Source: Pseudohongiella sp. O18
GTDB lineage: Bacteria > Pseudomonadota > Gammaproteobacteria > Pseudomonadales > Pseudohongiellaceae
Assembly: GCF_021729085.1 (NCBI RefSeq)
Contig: NZ_JAJSAR010000001.1
Span: 310,001-374,000 of the forward strand
DNA: 64,000 bases
Direction: 5' to 3'
Part shown: in pieces, positions 63,943 to 64,000 of the stretch
Position numbering within the stretch: position 1 is the stretch's first letter
Layout: each line of letters begins with the position of its first letter
Translations under genes and position numbers: made by a program
The notes under the pieces: model-generated
The model's input: only the letters and a program-made list of their open reading frames with translations
The model's database searches: none
Told to the model about the DNA's origin: nothing

Positions 63943-64000
63943 TTACTCGCCCACCCTGATGTTCTGTTTGCTGCTGAAAATGTTCAAGGCGTCAGGAACA
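63943..64000 (-). CDS. C-terminal end of an unrecognised gene (partial)
   Basis: Only the last 18 residues are visible (ending FSSKQNIRVGE) before TAA, whose last base adjoins the ATG of the MscS gene. That exact adjacency suggests a real upstream gene in the same operon. The fragment is too short to identify. Confidence 0.55.
   Translation of the reverse strand, partial: VPDALNIFSSKQNIRVGE

Overview
The window looks like chromosome from a free-living, probably marine, Gammaproteobacterium. Evidence: a FabV-type enoyl reductase, RlmE, DjlA, a large TonB-dependent receptor, CYP153 with its ferredoxin, many Sec and lipoprotein-exported peptidases, moderate-to-high GC by eye, and Shine-Dalgarno starts. 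It resembles Pseudohongiella/OM182-like oligotrophs, but this is a guess from gene content. I saw no tRNA, rRNA, insertion sequence, phage gene, CRISPR array or other sign of recent transfer.

Layout. 1-4.2 kb: start of a pqq operon on the minus strand (partial pqqB, a 23-residue pqqA, and a terminator/attenuator between them), divergent from proline iminopeptidase plus a NarL-type two-component pair with a MoxY-like sensor. 4.3-8.3 kb: TonB receptor divergent from a 2OG-Fe(II) oxygenase. 8.3-12.6 kb: gamma-glutamyltranspeptidase lipoprotein, small outer-membrane barrel, secreted PQQ-dependent sugar dehydrogenase. 12.6-20.7 kb: small PLDc_N membrane protein, DUF488, PhoD, M14 peptidase, PilZ, DjlA, RNase J-like enzyme. 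20.7-29 kb: an unusual DUF305-LVIVD fusion, GNAT, D-aminoacylase, a trio ending in a MauG/CCP-type dihaem enzyme, dicarboxylate symporter. 29-37.9 kb: serine hydrolase, then an adaptor/ATPase/two-permease ABC exporter operon behind a good sigma-54 promoter match, DUF3429 protein, MHS transporter, PEBP protein. 38-47.1 kb: MsbA-like ABC transporter, diguanylate cyclase, RNA methyltransferases, COG2509 flavoprotein, second gamma-glutamyltranspeptidase, D-amino-acid transaminase. 47.1-54.5 kb: DUF885 peptidase, a compact transcription unit for a 25-residue peptide, NhaC, serine hydrolase, sirtuin, pectinacetylesterase-like lipoprotein. 54.6-64 kb: ferredoxin-CYP153 alkane hydroxylase, chemoreceptor, FabV, GNATs, M20 peptidase, SDR, MscS channel.

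Themes. (1) PQQ: precursor peptide, biosynthesis and a PQQ-dependent periplasmic dehydrogenase are all present, with a two-component system that may control them. (2) Scavenging of peptides, glutathione and D-amino acids: two GGTs, iminopeptidase, M14, M20, DUF885, D-aminoacylase, D-transaminase and two beta-lactamase-fold hydrolases. (3) Hydrocarbon/lipid use: CYP153-ferredoxin and FabV. The most novel-looking items are the 25-residue small gene at 49.4 kb (sigma-70-like promoter, SD fully complementary to the 16S 3' end, UUCG-loop terminator), the proline iminopeptidase whose reading frame begins with ATC where homologues have ATG, the pqqA/pqqB attenuator, and the sigma-54 promoter before the ABC exporter.
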